From: Ganoderma boninense
Lineage: Eukaryota > Basidiomycota > Agaricomycetes > Polyporales > Polyporaceae
DNA length: 64,000 nucleotides
Direction: 5' to 3'
NCBI GenBank assembly: GCA_002900995.3
Contig: CM035304.1
Coordinates: forward strand, 3,228,363 to 3,292,362
Shown here: piece after piece, positions 1-11,292 of the stretch
Layout: every line of letters begins with the position of its first letter
Numbering within the stretch: the stretch's first letter is position 1
Notes under the pieces: model-generated
The model's input: only the letters and a program-made list of their open reading frames with translations
The model's database searches: none
Told to the model about the DNA's origin: nothing
Translations under genes and position numbers: made by a program

Positions 1-149
1 GGAAGTGTATTACCCAAACAGCCGGCAGTAAATACCTGTGAGCAACATCTATATCTATGTATACAACATATCGATACTGTGGACATGCCAGCGTCGCGGC
101 GACATGACAAGGGAGGGCAGACTACTCACAAAAATACTGATACTTCCAC

Positions 150-1214
150 TTACACCCACTCACGAGGGGTTTTCAGCACCGCCATCAACTTGCCCTCCCT
201 GCTCTCCGCCTCAGTCCCAAGCTCGCTCATGTACTCCCACCGAGCCGTCTCAGGCAGGCTCATTAAGATGCTCTCGATCCGCGCACCCGGTGTCATCAAC
301 CCGAACTTCGTCCCCCGGTCGTACACCAGATTGAACTCGACGTACCGCCCACGACGGAGGAGCTGCCACCGCTTCTCGTGCTCCGTGCTCGGCGTCTTCC
401 AGTGACGCTCCAGGACGGGGATGTACGACGGCACGAACGCGTCGCCCGCGTCCTTCACGAACGCAAAGATCTCCTCAGCGGTCTTCGGACGCGCTGCACC
501 GTCTGCGAAACTCTTGTGCGACTCACTGCAGAGGTCGTCAAAGAAGATGCCCCCGATCCCGCGCGATTCCCCGCGGTGCGTGATGTAGAAGTACTCGTCG
601 CACCACTTCTGAAACGTCGGGTAGACGTCCGCGCCGTGCGCGTCGCACGCACCCTTCAGAGTCCTGTGGAAGTGCACCGCGTCCTCCTCGTACAGGTACG
701 ACGGCGTCAGGTCCGCCCCGCCCCCGAACCACCACGCGATAACCTTCCCGGGCCTGCCCTCCGCCGCCTCCTCCTCCGTTGGCGTCTCGGTGAGCTCGAA
801 GTAGCGGTAGTTGGCGTGGACCGTGGGTGCGTGCGGGTTGCGTGGGTGGACGACGAGGGAGAGGCCCGCGGCGAAGAAGGGGACGGCGGTCTGGATGTCG
901 GGGATGGTGGAGTGGTCGGCGCGCATCTGCTTGATCGCGGGCGGGGGCAGCATGCCGTGGACGATGGAGACGTTCACCCCGCCCTTCTCGAGCACCGTCT
1001 CCTGGTGCGCGACCTCCTGTGCTCCGGGCGCGGGTGCGGGGACAGCGAAGACGCAGGAGACGCCGCGGCCGCCTTCTGCGCGGAGCCAGGAATCGCGCTT
1101 GAATGGGGGAGCGTTGGGGTCAAGCCTTTCGAAGGCGGAGACGATGTCCTCCTGGAGCTTGCAGACATAATCCTCGACGCGTTGGCGCATGGGGGTGCTG
1201 GAAGTGGCGGACAT
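150..1214 (-). CDS. HEM13: Coproporphyrinogen III oxidase, copy 1
   Basis: This encodes a 354-residue oxygen-dependent coproporphyrinogen III oxidase, which converts coproporphyrinogen III to protoporphyrinogen IX in haem synthesis. The family signature is clear near residues 210-235: KWCDEYFYITHR followed by RGIGGIFFDDL. The stretch GRYVEFNLVYDRGTKFGL carries the Arg and Asp linked to catalysis in the yeast enzyme. The N-terminus (MSATSSTPMRQRVEDY) has no obvious targeting peptide, so a cytosolic enzyme as in yeast is likely. There are no introns. The product differs from the second copy at 11293-12357 by roughly 20 residues, counted by eye, and no key residue is lost. Flanking DNA on both sides is also shared with that copy, so this is one arm of a segmental duplication. 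Confidence 0.95.
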   Translation of the reverse strand: MSATSSTPMRQRVEDYVCKLQEDIVSAFERLDPNAPPFKRDSWLRAEGGRGVSCVFAVPAPAPGAQEVAHQETVLEKGGVNVSIVHGMLPPPAIKQMRADHSTIPDIQTAVPFFAAGLSLVVHPRNPHAPTVHANYRYFELTETPTEEEAAEGRPGKVIAWWFGGGADLTPSYLYEEDAVHFHRTLKGACDAHGADVYPTFQKWCDEYFYITHRGESRGIGGIFFDDLCSESHKSFADGAARPKTAEEIFAFVKDAGDAFVPSYIPVLERHWKTPSTEHEKRWQLLRRGRYVEFNLVYDRGTKFGLMTPGARIESILMSLPETARWEYMSELGTEAESREGKLMAVLKTPREWV

Positions 1215-1746
1215 TGTGTGGGCGTTGGGGGAAGATGTGTGGTGTGTGGAACTGGGCTTTTACGGACCTCGTTCCCGCCGTCCGGCCCCAATCCGGCCGC
1301 ATCTCGACCACTAGTGCATCGTCTCAGACGTCGAGAGCATCCATAGCGGCCGAGGTGGAGATATCAATGTCATTCTTGAGCGCAAAAGGGGACGATGTGG
1401 GACGACGGGATGGAAGGAGGTCAAGGTGCTGGCCAAGCGATACATCGCAGAACTCGGTTCCGCCAACTCTCGGCGACGGCGCTAGACGCGCCCAACCTCG
1501 TCGCGGTTGTCACCCCCCCGGGCCTCCCTGCTCCCTCCTCAATCTCATCCACATCCACTCACTCCGAACTTACTCCATGACAACTTCATTTCCTAACAGC
1601 TAATCGTTTGTACATCATACTCGAGCATCCGTCGCTGCGATGAGGTACGTTATCCTACGAAAGCGGCCGGTGAGTCGGGCTGGAATACTAGGTTGTCGTT
1701 GAATGTTCAGCAGCTAGCTACATACTGCTGAATCGTCCCGAAGTAG

Positions 1747-2189
1747 TTACGGAAACATCTCAAGTCGCCCATGCCGAAGCTTCAAGAGAAACTCGCTACT
1801 GGTGGGTATACTACCGAGGGCGCAGCCCGGAAAACCGTGAGCAACAGATATGCGCCCTCCGAAGGAAGCGTCGTAGTACCAGGTCAGCCTCCCGCGTTTT
1901 CCCGAAATGTCCGACGGCCAGCACGAGTCCAGTACGCTGACAACATCTACTACGCTACTACTACTCATGCAGGTCCAATGGGCTACGACAGCCCGGAGTA
2001 CACGCTCGGCGATGCCCGGTTCTTCGATGTGCCCGTGTCAAGTGTCCCACCTGGATACTGCGAGGTCGACGTGCTTGTCGACGACAATGACAACAAGCTC
2101 AATTGCGTGATAGTCGCCGGGCACGTCGCCTTCTCCGCCTCGATACGGTCAACCCGGAGGCGCACTGGTTCATATTCCAGAAGAAATGA
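1747..2189 (+). pseudogene. 3' stump of a DUF4419-family gene
   Basis: The product around 1771-2140 (PKLQEK, then YDSPEYTLGDARFFDVPVS and GYCEVDVLVDDND) matches the last third of the intact DUF4419 gene at 13106-14775. The first two thirds are missing: upstream of 1747 there is only non-coding DNA shared with the HEM13 flank. Close to the end, about 25 bases present in the intact copy (near 14700-14730) are absent at about 2127. The terminal AHWFIF-KK-stop sequence, at 2149-2189, is therefore in another frame. Truncation plus frameshift make this a pseudogene. It sits after HEM13 copy 1 just as the intact gene sits after HEM13 copy 2. Confidence 0.8.
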
Positions 2190-2249
2190 AGCACCGTGCG
2201 TTGGCGACGTACGACAATATAACAGGGCGGTCAAGCAATCATAAAAATG

Positions 2250-2985
2250 ACCAAGCCAAATGTCGTCGAGAAGCTGCTTGCGTCGAGGGAGTCAATAACA
2301 GACGGACTCGAAGTTCAAGTTTGCAACTGCAACGCCTCGGAGCGGAAAGTTGCTTAGTAAGTTCACTGGCTGGTGCCCTCCGCTGTTTGATCAATGGCCA
2401 AAGTTAGCCCAACCGCGAGGACTACATTGAATGTTATGTCCATGAAATCGCAGGAAGACACTATCCTCCGCCGAGATGGTACGGTGGACTCACGCTACGT
2501 CGTCTCAGAAGCCGGTGACTATTTAGGCATTATCACACTCTAGCTATTTAGGAGTCAAACATTAATGCTCGCAACAAGTCCTCAGATGAGAGCGTGGAAT
2601 GTCCGCGGTCGTTTGCATGCTACTTGATATTGATTAGTCAATTTGAGAACCCCGCAATCTATACCACCCATGTTCCCTCAGTCTTCAGAGTCAGTCCTCT
2701 AGCCGCGCGACCGCCGGGTGTCAGCTCTCCTGAAGTCGATGATGTCGTATGTACTGCGTGCAAACCTTGACATGACTCCTGCTAGCGGAAAGTCGACTCT
2801 TCGGAAGCCGGAGGCCAAAGAGAACTTGAAGGCTAAAAGAATGTTTCCTTCGGAGAGGCGCAGAAATTCCTCGATGTGATTATGTACAGTATAAGATACA
2901 GAAAATACCGTTCGGACGCTCGAGCGACCCAGTAGGGAAGCGGAAGACGGCGCGAACACAGTACGGCGGCGTACAAAAAAGGAGC
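2250..2985. other. Gene-free stretch
   Basis: This lies between the DUF4419 stump and the 3' end of the first FunK1 gene. I see no ORF with recognisable content and no repeat. Confidence 0.4.
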
Positions 2986-5615
2986 TCAGGCCCTAGCCTT
3001 GCTCCGAACCCGCTTCGAGCCAGCCTCGACGCCGTTCTCCCCGGTCCGCTTTGAACCAATCTGAGTAGAAGTGGTCGGGATGTTGTCCTTCGGCGGAGTG
3101 TACCCGTTCTTGGGCTTCTTGTCGTGGCCCTTGTCCTTGGCGGGCCACTGCATCTGCCGGACGTGACGCAACAGCAGCTTCACCATAGCGTCGTGCGTCT
3201 CGAGCTTCTGAGCAAGGTCGAGCTGCTTCTGCGTGTATGCATTGGACGTCTCCTGAACGCTGGGGGATGAATCGGGCGTGCCGTCAGTGGTCGACTGTAC
3301 CCCCTCCATCCCTAGGAGGGCAAGAGACGCAGCGCCGGACACCGTGTCGGCCTGGTCGGCAGGCTCGGCGGTTTCAGGGACGTCTTCGATGTCCTGAGCA
3401 TACAGCGCCTTGAACCACTGGAGGAGCTCGCGGACGAGGTGGCCTATGGGGTGCGATTTGGTTTGCGCGGGTTCGCTCGTCGATTGACGGCCTGGCCACA
3501 CGAACCTGAGGTATGGATCGACAACCTTCTGCCTCTCGTTGATTTTGGTGCCGGTATAGCGAGTGATGTCGATGACCCCGTTATGCATTGCCATGAACTT
3601 GGTAGATCCGGAAGTTTGACCAGGAAGCCCGTTGGTGTACTCGTCGAAATAGTGGTAGAGGAGCTCGCGCACGACGGCGGTAGCGTTGTGAGGGAGGAAG
3701 CGAATGGCGAAGTAGAGCAGGACGTGGAAGAAGGACTCAAGCTCGTCGGAGATTGTGATGATCCTCGAAAAGTTGGTCAGGACGTGCACCGACGTGAATT
3801 GCCAGGTTCCCTAAAAGTTTGTCAGAACGGCGCAACAGGAAACAAGCGGACAATGCTCACCGTTCTGTCAAATTGACGGTTCCCCTCCTGCGTCTTCCCA
3901 TCCTCGAAAGCTTTCGACAGCTCCCAGTCGTTCAGCAAGCCGGACCATGCGCCAGTGGCATTTGGATACAGAAGAATGTTCCCAGCGCTGATGTCCCTGT
4001 GGATGTAACCCGCTTGGCAGGCCTCTTTATGCGCTGCACGAGTACATTAGCACACAACCGGGATGAGAGCGGTCATAGAGAAAACTCACCGATGACACAA
4101 CATAGAATAGCAATGACGAGTTCTAAGCCATTGGCAAACTCTGAGAGTGGCTTTCCAACCTCGGCGACGACTAGACGATAATGCTGGTGGGACTTCAGGG
4201 GACAATTGCGGACGTCCTCGTCGGTGTGGTACTCGGGCCAGTTGGCGTAGGACAGTGTCGCATCTCCTAGATCGCCATGGTAAAGGACGGTGGGGACATA
4301 TTGTACCTTGTGCTTGTTGAGCACTTGCAGAACAGCGCCCTCCTTTTCGATACCAGGGTGATCGACGCGCCAAGCGTCCTTGAGGTATACGAAGTACACG
4401 AGCTTCGACGGCTCGTTGCTAGCGGCGGACCCGTCGTCTTTCACAGGCTTGCCGTCCTTGTCGGTGCAGAGTGGTTTGGGCTTGTTGTTCTCGTCGAGCG
4501 GGACGGCGATGTAACCGCAGGTCCCGCGACCCACGACGCCGCCAGAGTAGAAGTGCGGCTTCCCGACGGCGAAGTACTGACTTGACTCCGTGACCTCATC
4601 GTACACCTCCAGCCTCCACCACGGCCACTCTTCGTCGAGCGTCTTGTTGAACAGCGGCGGGACGTGGTCCTCGGGACGCATCTCTGCGATCTTCTGCCCG
4701 TACTCGCGCATCTCCACCGCGAGCTCATGCAAGCCCGGGTCCCTCTCCTTGTCCTTCTTCTGGACGTCCTTGCCGTTGATGCGAGTGGCGGTGGGGTCAT
4801 GGCCACGGTTCTTCGCCTGGAGACGACCGTAGCGCACGAAGAACTCCGTGAGGCGCGCGCCGCCGTCGGGGGTGGTGTAGTCAATCTTCTCGGTGGCGAC
4901 GATGCCCGAGTGGTCGAAGCGGAAGATGCGCGCGTAGCGGCCGAAGAAAAGGACGATGTAGTGGAAGAGGCGTTTCTGAAACTTGAATATGAGGGCGGCG
5001 TAGGAGAGCAGCTGCGCCCATATGTCCTTGCCCCCATCGGTGGTGGGGTCAGTGCCTGGGTCGGGGGTGTCGTGGAGCTTGCACTCGATGCCGAGTTCGA
5101 GAGCTGACCAGATGTTGCGCCTAGACTCTTCGCCGAGGGACGTAAAACCTTTTGCAGGGGCATTATCGGAGAGATACATGCCACAGTCGATGGCCTGCTT
5201 CGTCTCGTCGTTGGGGTCGGCTTTGTAGCCGGTGGTTACGAACACCTTCCCCTTGAACTGTCCGGAGGAGTTCAGTCGATCGCACTGGGATTAAAGTCGA
5301 TGTGAGCACGGAGTCGCATCGCGTCATATTTGGTGAGCGATGACTCACGAGCCATTTGTACATGGCCTTCTCGGAGGAGAAGGTGGTTGGGGCACCATCG
5401 AAGATGTTGGGAACGGCCTTCTTCGAAGTCGAGGTGTTGGGAGGGAAGAAGTTGTCGAAGAAAGCATCTATGTCAGAAACGTACGCCTTCTCGTGTGCCA
5501 TGGTTCGTAGTTCGGCTCTCGCGTCCACCTTGTTGCGGGCGAGTGTCGCGGCAGATCCGTTGACTCGACAGAACTTGGTTGGAGAGCTGGGTACGTTAGA
5601 GGAGATGTAAGACAT
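2986..5615 (-). CDS. FunK1-type protein kinase 1
   Basis: A fungal-specific protein kinase of the FunK1 type (Pfam Pkinase_fungal), read as four exons: 5615-5349, 5284-4090, 4033-3861 and 3810-2986. Exon 2 carries the FunK1 N-terminal region and the N-lobe. Exon 3 has the catalytic loop [12 protein letters not shown] and the metal-binding LLNDWELSK, which replaces DFG. Exon 4 opens with GTWQF, the activation-segment end, then [12 protein letters not shown]. The C-terminus is hydrophilic and ends in a basic KRVRSKARA tail, a plausible nuclear signal. Catalytic Asp residues are kept, so an active kinase is likely. The substrate is unknown. FunK1 families are known to be expanded in mushroom-forming fungi. 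It is divergent from FunK1 kinase 2 across a 1.8-kb gap. Confidence 0.88.
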
Positions 5616-5720
5616 AGCAGTTATGAGAGAGGTGGATGAAGCAGAAAGAGAAGGTGGCGAGAGAGATAGAGGGGGGATGAGGGTGAGGAAGCGCAGGAGA
5701 CGACGATGAACATACCTGTC

Positions 5721-5730
5721 TTATATGCAC
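5721..5730 (-). promoter_or_regulatory. TATA-like box of FunK1 kinase 1
   Basis: The minus strand reads GTGCATATAA about 108 bases before the ATG at 5615. The spacing mirrors the site in front of the divergent FunK1 gene. This is a motif match only. Confidence 0.35.
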
Positions 5731-7311
5731 TTGATGGTTGGGCCCGTTAAGGTAGGAAACTATCAGAAGAATATATATCAATTAGTATACAACTTTCACA
5801 GTGACTCGGATGGGGGAACAATGGCGGCCGGAAGGGGGCCAGAGCAGACGGTGGTTGAGAGAGAGCAAGTTGGATTTCGCTAGCGCCCGCTACCCGCGTG
5901 TTGTGACAGCCTGCCCTGTGACGCATTGATGATCACATGCACACATCAGCTTCGTCCGCCGACAGAACGTCCACCCTCAGCCAGATGCTGTAAATTTTAC
6001 CTTACTAGTGAGATATAGCGCACAGAACGTCCCAAATGATACTCAGTCGAGAGTAGTAGTCCTGCCACTGATGCCTGAACGCCAAGGTTGGGGACAAAGG
6101 TACGTCTCAGGTGGCTATCACGTATCATGATAAGTCACTGTCCGACTTTCCCCTGCTTTCAACAGAAGTACACGACAGGGACCATTCCGAAGGTATAAGC
6201 TTCCCTGAGAGTCGAGACCATTGCCCCTGACCTTCAGATATAGTACGTACCTGTTCCTCCCCTTGCCGGCTCGAGGTTTGCCTGCAACCTGTGTAAGTAC
6301 TACTGTCGGGGCCGATCAATTCGTGTATTCAAGCTATTATTCAAGCGATTCAAGTTTCCAGGCGGGTCATGAGGCCACACTCCTCCTTCGATGACCAACC
6401 TCTCTGTGCCAATATCTCTGGCTCTGGCTTATGAGTTACTATTCCGAGTCTTCCTACATCGACACCCCCTGGGTCCAGTATTTTGCTCAAACGCAGACTT
6501 CATATACACCATCTATGGCCCCAGAAAAGCTCACACCGGACTGAACTGGTGGTGCCGCTGCCCAGGCCGCGCGAGCTCTCCGAAGATGGATGGTGCAGAA
6601 TGTGCTCAAGGTATTTTTTGCGCCCCGAGTCACAGTGAGAAGAGAACCGGGTGGGTGAGATCCAGCTATCGGTAGCAACCAGACAGGTTGAAGCAGTCCG
6701 CTGTGCGGCTCGCTTAGTGGCCCATCTCTGAACAGAACAATAAGAGTCTGGCTCACGCTGAGAGGTCGATTAGAAAAAGAGGAACAAACAACATATTTAA
6801 GAACAAGACGAACCTGGAAGGTGGCCGACAGGATATGGGTTGAGCCGCCTGGAATAATGGAACGACACTGGATTAAGCGACGATTTCAAACGTGACTAGG
6901 TCCTGAGCACCGCCACACGTTCGTCACGCCCTCCAGCATCAGGCAATCGTCACAACAGTCTGCTCTTGAGATGCATGACCAGGATGCATGTAATATTTTC
7001 GTTTTATGTTCGGTGCAGTTGAAGTCTAAGAAGGACAATGCACAGAGAATTGAGCGAGGAGCTTGGTGCAGGGGGGAACGAAGGATTAAGCGGTGTGATG
7101 CCGCGTGCCGGATCGGAGGCACATGGCATGTCACGGCAAGTTGACACGAGCGCTTGGCCAGTTGAACTTTGTCTCTCAACCACCACTCCCAGATCGACTC
7201 GGCCCCCATTGTCCTCCCATCCGGGTTTTGATCAGGGCCTCTTTCTATACTGGGACTTCCTTTTTGCTTTGCTGCGGTTCTTTCCAGAGGCCACGCGGCC
7301 AGTCCGTGGGG

Positions 7312-7322
7312 ACATATATAAG
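7312..7322 (+). promoter_or_regulatory. TATA-like box of FunK1 kinase 2
   Basis: The sequence CATATATAAG lies about 105 bases before the ATG at 7424. It is a good match to a TATA box at a plausible distance for a basidiomycete gene. Confidence 0.45.
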
Positions 7323-7423
7323 CCTCCATTTGTACGTCGTTCGTGTTTCCGCCTCCCCGCTCCACTCACCTGCTAACTCAACCACCTGCTCTGACTGCTT
7401 GTCCTACTGCCACACATCCTACA

Positions 7424-9992
7424 ATGTCCACTTTATCTCATACCACGCCTAGCTCCCCTACCAAAGCCCTCCGTCAAAATCCGGCTGCGACTCGCAAGTT
7501 CTCCAGGCAGGACGCCCGTGCCGAGCTGCGATCCACCATGCGGAAAAAGGCGACTATCGTCCCGCTCGGGACGATGATGGATGACTTCTTGACTCCCCTT
7601 GCCAAGGGCTCCAAGGCGATTCCCAACGTCTTCACCAATGTCCCAAAGTTCAGCTCCGAGAGGGAGATGTACGACTACATCGTGAGCCCATCGTATTGTG
7701 ATCCATTCGCTGCCTCGTCTGCTTACCCGCGTCGCATCGCAGACAAAGACCCTCAATGCCTCCGGACAGTTCGGCCGCACGACGTTCGTGACGACGGCCC
7801 ACAAGCCTGACAAGAACGACGACAGCAAGCAGGCGATCGACTGCGGCATGTACGCCTCAAAGCTGGCGCCGAAGGAAGAGTACCTCGAGTCCGGCGAGGA
7901 GTCGCGGCGTATGATATGGGCCCTCATCGAGCTCCTCATCGAGTGCAAGCTCGACGGCGTCGGCCAGGACCCCTTCGACGACTCTACCGAGGGCGGCGAG
8001 GTCACGGCCGAGAAGCGCCGGGAGGTGCTCGGCCAGATCCTGTCGTACGTCGAGCTCGCGTTCAAGTACCAACAGCGCGAGGCGGTGTTCATGGTCCTCT
8101 TCCTCGGCAAGTACGCCCGTGTCGTGCGCTTTGACCGCTCCGGCATCATCGCGTCCGAGAAGATCGCTTACAAGGACGATAAGAAAGATGGCTCTAAGCT
8201 CACCGAGTTCATCGTCCGGTACGCCCGCCTCGGCGCCTCGAAGCGTGGCCACGACTCCACCGCGGTCCGTATCTCTCCCACCGACGCGCTCGGGGAGAAG
8301 CTGAAGGAGCACGGGGCCGCTGCCGCCGAGAAGGACCCCGAGGACCACGTGCAGAAGCTCTTCAACCAGTCCCTCGACGAGAAGTGGCCGTGGTGGAAGT
8401 TGGAAGTGCAAGACGAGGAGTCCAACAAGATGAGGTGGTTCGCCGTGGGCAAGCCCCACTTCTACGCTGGGGGCGTCGCAGGCCGGGGCACGCGTGGCTA
8501 CGTTGCGATGCCACTCGACGACGAGGGCGAAGAAATCGACTCGAAGGCCGCGTTCGTCTACCTCAAGGACGCCTGGCGCGTGGACCACGAGGGGATGGAG
8601 ATGGAGGGCACTATCCTGAAGGCCCTCAACGCCGCCAAGGTTCAGTACGTACCCACCCTGTTGTATCACGGCGACCTGGGCCAGAGCACGGAGTCGTACG
8701 ACCGGTGGCCTGACTATCACGAGGGCAAGACCCGAGAAACGTGTCCGCTGAAATCCCATCAACACTATCGTCTCGTCGTGGCCGAAGTCGGCAAGCCGCT
8801 CTCCGAGTTTGAGAACGCCTTCCAGCTCGTGTGGGCTTTGTTTTGTTGCATCACCGGTACGTGCCGTTATGTATCAGTATCACATCAGTGTCCTATCACC
8901 TCTTGTACTCACGCACGTCGACAGCACATGAACAAGCTTGTGCGGCAGGCTACATTCATCGCGATATTAGCGCGGGGAACATCCTCCTCTACAAGGATGA
9001 GGATGGTGAATGGAGCGGTCTCCTGAACGATTGGGAGCTGTCAAAGGAATGTGTAAATTGGAAGACCCAAGGGGGTGGGCGGCAACTCGATCGAACTGTA
9101 TGTTCCACTGCCAACGTCGCATGAGTGCTTAATGTACTGACCTCTCGACGTCTAGGGTACCTGGCAGTTCATGTCTGTGCATGTGCTACTGAAACACACG
9201 AAGTTGATTGAGATCCCCGACGACCTCGAGTCATTCTTCCACGTGCTCCTCTACTTCGCCGTTCGATTCCTTCCCCACAACCTCGCCGATACACTCGTTG
9301 GCCACTTTCTCTACAAATATTTCGACGACTACTCGGACGGTGAACCAGGCTTCATCTGCGGCTCCTTGAAGTACAACGCCATCAAGCGGGGCATCATTGA
9401 CCTCTCCACCATCACCGGAAGTGGTGGCGGCGACGAGGCTCAGACTGAGCAGCCCCTCTTGTTCCTCGAGTCTCATCCCTCCACCACTTCTCGCGATGAC
9501 AAGGATACCACAGAAAAGGGTCAAGAGTGTCGCTGCGAAGACCCACCCCGTCAACGCCCTCGTGTCCGAGCTCCTTAAAGCATTCCAGGCGTTCTATGCC
9601 AGGGACGCCCAAGAAGTGCCGGAGCAGGCAGCATACGCCGACCCCTTCGGCATCCCCCCCACGTGCTCGCCAGGCTCAAGAGGCCAAATAGACAGGAGGT
9701 CGACCCAGCCGGCGCATCTGGTGCCATCGGGCCCGCCTCCGCCACCACTAGCCATCCGACCGTCGATCCGAAAATGGCAGCGAAGATCGAGTCGCACGCC
9801 GCTATTTTAGATCTCATCTCAAACCACCTTACTCGCTCACTGTGGCCTAAGCTCGACAAGAGCGAGGACAAAAAGCCGAAGGGGGGATACGTTCCCGCGA
9901 AGGAGAACACCGCCGTCGCGACCGGCTCGAAGCGCGGCGCGGAAGGTGGCGGGGAGTCGACGTCGAAACGAGTACGGAGCCGTGCTGCTTGA
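7424..9992 (+). CDS. FunK1-type protein kinase 2
   Basis: Paralogue of FunK1 kinase 1 with the same exon plan: 7424-7681, 7743-8856, 8925-9097 and 9156-9992. The catalytic loop [12 protein letters not shown] and LLNDWELSK are in exon 3, and GTWQF starts exon 4. Substrate unknown. The kinase core reads without a break, but the C-terminal part does not. The frame that starts exon 4 stops at 9578. Family-like sequence ([20 protein letters not shown]) continues in another frame from about 9500, then returns to the first frame from about 9660 to the conserved end ([16 protein letters not shown]). Either two compensating indels or an unrecognised intron explains this, so the C-terminus may be altered or the gene may be decaying. 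Confidence 0.8.
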
Positions 9993-10630
9993 CTTCATAG
10001 GTGACCTGCTTGTGGGCGTGCACATTTTTGGGACGTGGTGTTCATGACGTTGTGTCGTATACGCTATTTGAGTTGTTCTACGTCGACAATCTTTCGTATG
10101 CAGCATTTCGTGTCCGATCGTCTCACGGCGTGCATCCCGACACTCCGCAGGACGTGATTTTCCCGTGGAATCCTCCTGGGGTCCCTTGTGGCATGCACAA
10201 AGAGCGAAGCGCCATCGAGCGCCCTGGCATGCAAAACACCAAGGCGATTTCACAAACATATCGCGACCAGCGGCATATGGGGATGTACATTGTGTCTGTA
10301 TGTCTGGCCGCCGTGTAATGTTAATATCAATAATCGCCTCTTAGTATAACGACTGGCTAAACCCCTCCTCGGGGTGGACGCGACTGACCATACCTGCGGC
10401 TGTCACAGTAACTTGAAGTATAGTTCATCCAAGGTTCACCGATATCTCGAGTCCTCGCCGAGTCTGTTCTGCCTTCGACTTCAAGCTAGCTTCCTTCAAA
10501 GCGCACTGGCTGGTGGACCACCCTCACACGCGTTCGCTATCCATCTAATGCAAAGTGCGTTTGAACCCACATTGAACAGGCGATGAAGCCAAGCACCATA
10601 ATTTGGAAAGTCAAATTCGTTGGGAGCTAA
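9993..10630. other. Gene-free stretch
   Basis: Downstream DNA of FunK1 kinase 2. No recognisable coding sequence was seen. Confidence 0.4.
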
Positions 10631-11105
10631 CGTTCTCGCGTCAGTGTTACGAACACCAGGAGTCCGGGCTCCCAACAGCGAAGTAACGACACGAGTTCGT
10701 GACCTCATCGTGCACCTCGAACCTCCGCCATGTCCCGAGCCATTGCTGGTCGAGCATCTTGTTGAACGGTGACGGGGCATGGTCCTCAGGGCGCATCTCC
10801 ACCACAAGCTCATGCAAACCCTCGTCCCCCTGTTTGTCCTTCTTTGTAAAGTTGTACAGTTCTAGCCGTGATGTGGTTACGACTGCGATACTTTGCCTGG
10901 AGACGACCGTAGCGCACGCAGAACTCTATGCGGCATACACCGCTCTCGGTGGTGGCCTATTAGTCGACCTTCGGGGTCGCGACGATGCCTAAGTGGTCGA
11001 AGCGAAAAATACAAGCATAACGGCCGAAGGAAAAGGTCAGTGTAATGACAAAGGCGTTTCTGGAATTTGAATACGTGCAAATTCAAATCGCGGGACATTT
11101 ATCCG
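10631..11105 (-). pseudogene. FunK1 kinase relic
   Basis: The minus strand keeps scraps of the FunK1 N-lobe in several frames. One reads FKFQKRLCHY, matching FKFQKRLFHY of FunK1 kinase 1. Further on, a frame-shifted stretch corresponds to the part around MRPEDHVPPLFNKTLDEEW. No catalytic loop is present, and the start, the C-lobe and a continuous frame are all missing. It lies about 190 bases from the 3' end of HEM13 copy 2. I infer that a FunK1 gene once sat beside the HEM13 unit. Confidence 0.7.
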
Positions 11106-11292
11106 CGGTGACGGATGACTTTCACGAGATCCACAAGACATGAGAAGGGAGAGAGTGTATTGGCCCATACGGTCGTAGCTTTAAGCAACCACACTCTCTA
11201 TGTATACAACATATTGATACTATGGAGATATCAGCGTTCCGGCGACACGACAAGGAAGGCCAGACTACTCACAAAAACACAAATACTTCCAG

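Larger units (their letters stand above)
5616..7423. other. Divergent intergenic region between two FunK1 genes
   Basis: This 1.8-kb region should hold both promoters. Short ORFs inside it show no family resemblance. TATA-like sites lie about 105-110 bases before each start codon and are listed separately. Confidence 0.5.

Noticed and set aside
378..1346. 322-codon plus-strand ORF opposite HEM13 copy 1, and its equivalent at 11521-12201
   Set aside because: Antisense shadows of a GC-rich gene; their sequence is Arg/Val/Leu-rich with no family resemblance.
7857..8765. 302-codon minus-strand ORF opposite FunK1 kinase 2
   Set aside because: Antisense shadow of exon 2 of the kinase.
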